Positions 6,831 to 10,943 of a DNA stretch of 10,943 nt are shown one piece after another (the first letter of the stretch is position 1; the number at the start of each line of letters is the position of its first letter). The translations under genes and the position numbers were made by a program. The stretch spans positions 1 through 10,943 of the forward strand of contig JASHUH010000053.1 in the NCBI GenBank assembly GCA_030040115.1, in the 5' to 3' direction. The DNA is from Acidobacteriaceae bacterium (lineage in GTDB: Bacteria; Acidobacteriota; Terriglobia; Terriglobales; Acidobacteriaceae). Under the pieces are notes generated by a model. That model saw only the letters and a list, made by a program, of their open reading frames with translations. It ran no database searches and was not told the DNA's origin.

Positions 6831-8471
6831 TTAGTCGGCCGCCGCCTTATCGGCGGCGCCAGCCTCCGATTTGAAGATCGGCTTCCTCATAATCCAGACG
6901 AACGGTATGGTGATGACCAACAGGAAGGCCATGACGCGAAAGCCGTCGAGATAACTCAGCGCGGAAGCGTGCTCAAGCAATTGACGATAGAGCAGACCGA
7001 GCGCCTGATGCGCTGCTCCCCCAGAGCTTGCACTGCGTTGCCCTAGATAGCTTTCGAGCTCCGCGAGCAGGCGAACCGAAAGACCGTGCTCATGCGCTGT
7101 CGAAGCGGCCAACCGGAGCTGGTGGAACTGTTCGCGGCGCGCTTCAAATGCCGTGAACACGGAGATGCCGATCCCGGCGCCGAGGTTTCTGGCAAGGGCA
7201 ATCAGGCTGGTGGCGTAGCCCATTTCTTCTTGCGGAATAGGGTCGACGGTGATGGTGGCCAGGGGAACGAACATGAACGACAATCCCGCGCCCATGACCA
7301 CCTGCGGCCAGACGAAATTCCACGGGCCGGCGTTCAAATTCAAATACGAAAACAGGTAGGCGCCGATGCCTGAGACCAGGAGACCGCAGGTCAACAGCGC
7401 GCGCATATCCCAGCGCTTGCCGATCAGATAACCGGCGATGGGCATCATCACCAGGGTGGCGATGCCCCGCGGGGAATTCCATGCCCCTGCAGTGATCGCC
7501 GGAAAACCAAGCAACTCCTGCATAAAGAGAGGCAGCAGGACGATGCTGCCGTAAAGGGAAAAGAAGAGGACCAGGGAAAGACACGTGCCGGTGGCGAAGG
7601 TGCGGTAGCGAAAGAGGCTAAAGTGCACAACGGCGTTGCGCGCGTGCAATTCCCAGAGCGTGAAGGCGATGAGGCCGATGACCGCGATGACCGACATGGC
7701 GACGATGAAATGGGAGCCGAACCAGTCGTCTTCCTGGCCTTTATCGAAGACCACCTGAAGCGCCATGATGCCGATGGCCAGCAATCCCATGCCCCAGTAG
7801 TCGATCCCGGTCGAGGTGCGGCGGATATAGGGCGGATCGAAGACGTAGGTCCACACCAAATAAATGCCGATGAGGCTGATGGGCACATTAATGAAGAAAA
7901 CCCAGCGCCACGAATAATCGGTGGTGAGCCAGCCGCCCAGCACCGGAGCGACGATGGGCGCGATGACGATGCCGACGCCCCAGAAAGCCATGGCGTGCCC
8001 ACGTTCTTCGCGGGGAAAGGCTTCGAGCATGATGGCGCGCGAGGTGGGTTGCAGAGAGCCGCCTGCCGCGCCTTGCAGCACACGGAAGAAAACCAGGGCG
8101 GGCAGCGTGGGGGCCAAGCCGCAGAGGATGCTCGCCGCCGCGAACCCGGCAATGCTCATCATGAGCAGGCGCCTGCGGCCGAAGTAATTGGCCAGCCATC
8201 CGGAAAGAGGCAGGATGATGGCGTTGGCGACCAGATAGGACGTCAGCACCCAGGTGGCTTCGTCGACAGATGCGGAAAGATTGCCCGCAATATAGGGAAG
8301 GCTGACGTTGATCGCCGAGGTGTCGACCAACTCCATGACGGCGGCGGTCATCACCGCGATGGCGATCATCCAGCGCGTCCATTTGTCGGCTTCTACGCCG
8401 ATCTTGTGGACGTTGCTTTCTGAACCGGCGCGTGGCTTCTCCTCTGCCATGGGCTTTATTGCGATCAGCAT
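6831..8471 (-). CDS. DHA2-family (EmrB/QacA-type) drug:H+ antiporter permease
   Basis: This 546-residue inner-membrane protein has about 14 hydrophobic segments, as expected for DHA2 major facilitator transporters, which export drugs or toxic metabolites using the proton gradient. Visible family motifs are MELVDTSAINVSLP (residues 46-59, motif D1 with Asp50), GWLANYFGRRRLL (91-103, motif A), FFRVLQGAAGGSLQPTSR (128-145, motif B with Arg130), and the GVGIVIAPIVAPVLGG stretch (165-180, motif C). A hydrophilic loop of about 70 residues precedes the last TM helix, as in EmrB. EmrB normally works with a periplasmic adaptor (EmrA/HlyD type) and an outer-membrane TolC protein, but neither is encoded nearby and no regulator adjoins it. 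The start is unsure: ATG at 8471 or an in-frame ATG at 8450 (MAEEKPR...), neither with a clear Shine-Dalgarno. TACCAT at 8473-8478 on this strand could be a -10 box, which would favour 8450. The substrate is unknown. Confidence 0.94.
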   Translation of the reverse strand: MLIAIKPMAEEKPRAGSESNVHKIGVEADKWTRWMIAIAVMTAAVMELVDTSAINVSLPYIAGNLSASVDEATWVLTSYLVANAIILPLSGWLANYFGRRRLLMMSIAGFAAASILCGLAPTLPALVFFRVLQGAAGGSLQPTSRAIMLEAFPREERGHAMAFWGVGIVIAPIVAPVLGGWLTTDYSWRWVFFINVPISLIGIYLVWTYVFDPPYIRRTSTGIDYWGMGLLAIGIMALQVVFDKGQEDDWFGSHFIVAMSVIAVIGLIAFTLWELHARNAVVHFSLFRYRTFATGTCLSLVLFFSLYGSIVLLPLFMQELLGFPAITAGAWNSPRGIATLVMMPIAGYLIGKRWDMRALLTCGLLVSGIGAYLFSYLNLNAGPWNFVWPQVVMGAGLSFMFVPLATITVDPIPQEEMGYATSLIALARNLGAGIGISVFTAFEARREQFHQLRLAASTAHEHGLSVRLLAELESYLGQRSASSGGAAHQALGLLYRQLLEHASALSYLDGFRVMAFLLVITIPFVWIMRKPIFKSEAGAADKAAAD

Positions 8472-8608
8472 TCATGGTACGGGAGATGGCCCGCAAAGCG
8501 AAAAGCAGCTTATGCGGCGGGTCGCGGGGCGCGAGGCGGCGGCAAATCGTCCCGTGATCATCGCGAGGCGTTGCCCGACGCCCCGAGGCAGGCCGACTGA
8601 TGCAGCGG

Positions 8609-8614
8609 TACAAT
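8609..8614 (+). promoter_or_regulatory. Possible -10 box (TACAAT) upstream of the sulfatase-like gene
   Basis: TACAAT is one base from the sigma-70 consensus TATAAT and lies about 100 bp before the sulfatase-like start. The ten bases around it, GTACAATGCT (8608-8617), recur exactly at 10437-10446 upstream of the UPF0182 gene. No -35 match is seen at 16-18 bp. A transcript starting here would carry the 14-15-bp repeat array in its 5' leader. Confidence 0.4.
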
Positions 8615-8620
8615 GCTCTC

Positions 8621-8680
8621 GTATTTTGGGCTTGTGTATTTTGGCTTGCGCAATTTGGACTTGGGTGGTTTGGGCGTCAG
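8621..8680. repeat. Degenerate 14-15-bp T/G-rich tandem repeat in the sulfatase-like gene leader
   Basis: Four units can be laid out: GTATTTTGGGCTTGT, GTATTTTGGCTTGCG, CAATTTGGACTTGGG and TGGTTTGGGCGTCAG. The core TTTGG recurs at 8625, 8640, 8654 and 8669, and CTTG recurs at 8631, 8645 and 8660 (CGTC at 8675), giving a period of 14-15 bp. Identity falls from left to right. The array lies between a possible -10 box and a strong ribosome-binding site, so it is probably untranslated leader. Read in frame with the downstream gene it mimics a Trp/Phe-rich hydrophobic segment. Confidence 0.75.
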
Positions 8681-8700
8681 CTTACGGCAAAGGCCGAGGC

Positions 8701-8710
8701 AAGGAGGAGG
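8701..8710 (+). promoter_or_regulatory. Strong Shine-Dalgarno that fixes the sulfatase-like start
   Basis: AAGGAGGAGG ends 3 nt before the ATG at 8714; counting from the AAGGAGG core (8701-8707), the spacer is 6 nt. It is the best ribosome-binding site in the window. It sets the start at the residue directly before the Tat motif rather than at the in-frame ATG at 8600. Confidence 0.8.
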
Positions 8711-8713
8711 TCG

Positions 8714-10324
8714 ATGGGCGGGGAAAACTATTCGCGGCGAAGCTTTCTGAAGACGGCGATGGCCGGCGTGGCAGCCGGCGCGGGAGCGGGCGACGGGTGG
8801 TCCCAGCGCGATCAGGCCGCAAGCGGCTGCGAACAGTGCGGTTCGGACTATGAGCCTCCGCCACAGCAACAGGGCAACAACCTGAATCTGATCGTGATTG
8901 TGAGCGACACCTTTCGCCACGATAACCTGGCGTGCTACGGCCCCAAGTGGCTGGAGAATCTGGAAACGCCGAATCTCGACCGCTTTGCCGAAAAGGCGGT
9001 GGTCTTCAACGACGCTTACGCGGAGGGAATGCCCACGATCGTCATACGCCGCACCCTTTATACCGGGCGCCGCGCCATTCCCTGCTCTTACTTTCCGCAG
9101 CCGGATAATGTGCAGCTTCCGGGCTGGCATCCGATGTACCACGAAGATGTGACGCTGAGCGAAACGCTGCTCGCCTCAGGGTATTTGACGGCGCTCATCA
9201 GCAGCCTTTATCACGAATTCAAGCCGGGGCGGAACTTTCAGCGCGGGTTTCAGAGTTGGAGGTGGGTGCGCGGCCTGGAATGGGATAGCTACGGAACCTC
9301 GCCGCACCACCTGCTGGATGTGAGCGACCTGGTCTCGCCCGAGTATATGGCCCGCTTTCCCGCCCTGCACGAACAATTGAGCCAATACAAAGCCAACCGC
9401 AATTTGTGGCGGCAGAAGGGGGAATCGGTCACGCAGATCGCCGTCGAGGAAGCCATCCGCTGGCTGAACGACAATCACGATCAGCGGCCGTTTTATCTGC
9501 ACGTGGAGCTGTTCAATTCCCATGAGCCATGGGATCCTCCGCGGCGCTTTCTCGAAAAATATATGCCCAACGCCAAGGGCCCCAGCTTCATCGAGCCGCC
9601 GTACGACACGGTTCCGCTTGCCGACGAGATCAAGCAGCGATTCCGCGCGAATTACGCCGGCTCAGTGAATGACGTGGATTACTGGGTGGGCAATCTGCTC
9701 AACACCATGGACCACTGGGGCCTGTTTGATCACTCAGTGGTCGTGTTCATGTCGGACCACGGCACGATGCTGGGCGAACACGGACAATTTCTGAAAGGGC
9801 CGGACAAATTGCGCGGCCAGGTGACGCACGTTCCACTGTTGATCCACGCGCCGGGCGGCCCTGGCGGCAAAAAGGTGGATGGATTTGCGCAGATCCCCGA
9901 CGTGACGCCGACGGCGCTCCATCTGCTTGGGTTGCAGCCGCCTCCCCGCGTCAGCGGCGCGAACCTGTGGCCGCTGGCGACGGGAGATACGCGCGCCATC
10001 CGCGATGACGTGGTGCAAACCTATGGATGGGTGGGCGCGGTGCGCACCAAGGAGTGGAGTTATAGCGAAATCTGGAAGCCCGAAGCCCACCAGGATCAAT
10101 ATCACGTGCTGCCCGGCGCCCCGCTGAGCGTTTACAAGCCGCAGCTCTACAACCTTGAAAAAGATCCCAACGAACTGAACGATGTGGCCGATCGCCATCC
10201 TGACGTGGCGCGACAAATGTCATCGAGAATGAAGGACTACATCGCGTCGGGCGAAGGAAAGACGTTGGGCAGCTTCAATGGCAAGCCCAGCCTTAACACA
10301 AGCGAGGGTCTTTATTCCAAGTGA
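8714..10324 (+). CDS. Tat-exported sulfatase-like hydrolase with Thr at the nucleophile position
   Basis: This 536-residue protein begins with a textbook twin-arginine signal (YSRRSFLKTAMAGVAAGAG, R8-R9), so it is exported folded to the periplasm. The body is a PF00884-type sulfatase of the alkaline phosphatase superfamily: NLIVIVSDTFRHDNLACYG (57-75, first metal Asp65), FNSHEPWDPP (267-276), and FMSDHGTMLGEHGQFLKG (345-362, Asp348, His349, His356, Lys361). Classical sulfatases carry C/S-x-P-x-R before LxTGR, and that Cys/Ser becomes formylglycine. Here the aligned stretch is T108-I-V-I-R112 before LYTGRR, so Thr stands at the nucleophile place and the Pro is missing. Related superfamily enzymes (LtaS, EptA, NPP phosphodiesterases) use a Thr nucleophile. 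The protein may therefore be a phosphoesterase or phosphotransferase, or a sulfatase homologue not using formylglycine. The substrate is unknown. The UPF0182 gene follows 166 bp downstream on the same strand. Confidence 0.92.
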   Translation: MGGENYSRRSFLKTAMAGVAAGAGAGDGWSQRDQAASGCEQCGSDYEPPPQQQGNNLNLIVIVSDTFRHDNLACYGPKWLENLETPNLDRFAEKAVVFNDAYAEGMPTIVIRRTLYTGRRAIPCSYFPQPDNVQLPGWHPMYHEDVTLSETLLASGYLTALISSLYHEFKPGRNFQRGFQSWRWVRGLEWDSYGTSPHHLLDVSDLVSPEYMARFPALHEQLSQYKANRNLWRQKGESVTQIAVEEAIRWLNDNHDQRPFYLHVELFNSHEPWDPPRRFLEKYMPNAKGPSFIEPPYDTVPLADEIKQRFRANYAGSVNDVDYWVGNLLNTMDHWGLFDHSVVVFMSDHGTMLGEHGQFLKGPDKLRGQVTHVPLLIHAPGGPGGKKVDGFAQIPDVTPTALHLLGLQPPPRVSGANLWPLATGDTRAIRDDVVQTYGWVGAVRTKEWSYSEIWKPEAHQDQYHVLPGAPLSVYKPQLYNLEKDPNELNDVADRHPDVARQMSSRMKDYIASGEGKTLGSFNGKPSLNTSEGLYSK

Positions 10325-10437
10325 AGCAGTCTTCGCTGTGGCGCGCCGCGCGCCGATGGCGAAAGCTGGTGCGCGGCTGCGCTTCTCGATCGCGGCATTC
10401 GCAAGCGGATGGGCGGATGCCAGCGCGGGCCGCGGCG

Positions 10438-10443
10438 TACAAT
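10438..10443 (+). promoter_or_regulatory. Possible -10 box (TACAAT) upstream of the UPF0182 gene
   Basis: TACAAT lies 48 bp before the start codon at 10491, within the same 10-nt string GTACAATGCT seen upstream of the sulfatase-like gene. No convincing -35 box is present. A 5-bp inverted repeat CTCAG/CTGAG (10454-10458, 10472-10476) would fall in the leader, just before the GGGAG ribosome-binding site (10483-10487). Confidence 0.45.
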
Positions 10444-10490
10444 GCTTGGGTAACTCAGCGTGAACGATTAACTGAGCTGGGTGGGAGAAA

Positions 10491-10943
10491 ATGTCCGAAA
10501 CCATCGATTGGCCGCAGTTGGGACGGTCGCACCGAGCCCGCGCCCGCATGCTGATTTTGCTCGTTGTCCTGGTCATAGCTCTTGTCATCGCGGGCCAAGC
10601 CGCCATCTCCTACTGGGTCGATCTTCTGTGGTTCGGTTCGCTGGGCTACGCAGGCGTGTACTGGAAGACGCTGTGGCTGGAGTGGGGCGTCTTTGCGGCT
10701 TTCGCGGCGATCACCTTCGCGGTCCTCTATGGAGCGTTTGCCGCGCTCAAGCGCGCCCACGGCGCCGATTTGCCGGTGAGGCGCACCATTTTCCTGGGCG
10801 GCCAGCCCGTGGATTTGCCCGTGGAGCGCGTGCTGAGCTGGGGCGCATTGGGCATTGCGCTGCTGATCGCGCTGGCCACCGGCGGGGCGATGAAGTCCCA
10901 GTGGCCGGAATTGGCGCTCTACTGGTACGCGCCGCACACGGCC
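10491..10943 (+). CDS. UPF0182 family integral membrane protein, N-terminal part (3' end outside window)
   Basis: An ATG at 10491, preceded by GGGAG with a short 3-nt spacer, opens a frame that stays open for 151 codons to the window edge. The visible part has three hydrophobic segments (about residues 20-40, 64-86 and 110-130). It also has the family landmark SYWVDLLWFGSLGYAGVYWKTLW at about 44-66 (Trp/Phe-rich first loop), followed by RRTIFLGGQPVDLPVERVL. This pattern fits UPF0182 (PF03699, COG1615), large proteins of roughly 900 residues with about seven TM helices and a big extracytoplasmic part. Their function is not established. The gene has its own likely promoter, so it need not be co-transcribed with the sulfatase-like gene upstream. 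The family call rests on pattern recall from the N-terminus alone. Confidence 0.85.
   Translation, partial: MSETIDWPQLGRSHRARARMLILLVVLVIALVIAGQAAISYWVDLLWFGSLGYAGVYWKTLWLEWGVFAAFAAITFAVLYGAFAALKRAHGADLPVRRTIFLGGQPVDLPVERVLSWGALGIALLIALATGGAMKSQWPELALYWYAPHTA

Noticed and set aside
7623..8423. 266-codon plus-strand frame antisense to the exporter
   Set aside because: The translation is rich in Asp, Gly and His, typical of the antisense of membrane-protein codons, with no family pattern.
8600..8713. 38-residue N-terminal extension of the sulfatase-like protein with an apparent Trp/Phe-rich membrane segment
   Set aside because: The hydrophobic look comes from the T/G-rich repeat array. The Shine-Dalgarno at 8701-8710 and the Tat motif directly after the ATG at 8714 place the start there.
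8813..8840. Possible lipobox (ASGC) and CxxC pair after the Tat signal of the sulfatase-like protein
   Set aside because: The residues before Cys39 are polar and about 20 residues past the hydrophobic core, so a lipoprotein signal is unlikely; two cysteines alone do not make a metal site.
8558..9142. 194-codon minus-strand frame across the sulfatase-like 5' region, with a Pro-Lys-rich repeat in its translation
   Set aside because: The Pro-Lys repeat is just the reverse reading of the 14-15-bp leader array, and the rest is antisense to the sulfatase-like gene.
10340..10354. GGCGCG-CCG-CGCGCC hairpin 15 nt after the sulfatase-like stop codon
   Set aside because: A strong GC stem, but no T-tract follows, so it cannot be called a Rho-independent terminator; chance pairing is likely in such GC-rich sequence.

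Overview
The window reads as an ordinary chromosomal stretch from a GC-rich (about 60% by eye), Gram-negative-type soil or environmental bacterium. The gene set fits Acidobacteriota best: a secreted S9A prolyl oligopeptidase beside an S10 serine carboxypeptidase-like protein, a Tat-exported sulfatase-like enzyme, a UPF0182 membrane protein and a DHA2/EmrB-type exporter. This assignment is inferred from gene content. No rRNA, tRNA, CRISPR array, insertion sequence, integrase or phage gene was seen.

Layout, left to right. (1) Bases 1-450 hold the 3' part of a 2-oxoglutarate/Fe(II) dioxygenase (+). (2) Bases 501-1898 hold a GAF-EAL cyclic-di-GMP phosphodiesterase (-) with every catalytic EAL residue present, facing the dioxygenase tail to tail. 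(3) Bases 1899-2338 have no convincing gene and carry several inverted repeats. (4) Two exported serine peptidases of clan SC, prolyl oligopeptidase (2339-4465, -) and an S10 carboxypeptidase-like protein (4584-6236, +), diverge from a 118-bp control region and look like a peptide-scavenging pair. (5) A tandem array of 14-bp units begins at the very end of the S10 gene, takes in its stop codon and runs into a short convergent gap. (6) A HIT-family nucleotide hydrolase (6318-6656, -) and a 14-TM drug-exporter-like permease (6831-8471, -) follow. (7) A Tat-dependent sulfatase-like enzyme (8714-10324, +) has Thr where classical sulfatases carry the formylglycine Cys/Ser. Its 5' leader holds a second tandem array, of 14-15-bp T/G-rich units. 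(8) The start of a UPF0182 integral membrane protein (10491 onward, +) runs off the right edge.

Most genes are single transcription units, and the frequent strand switches argue against one large operon or pathway. Three themes can be supported: extracytoplasmic peptide hydrolysis (prolyl oligopeptidase plus S10), envelope or periplasm functions (exporter, Tat-exported enzyme, UPF0182), and second-messenger signalling (GAF-EAL). The least explained items are the two unrelated short-period tandem arrays at gene edges, the 10-nt element GTACAATGCT shared upstream of the last two genes, and the Thr-type sulfatase-like active site. I do not see a convincing new multi-gene system.
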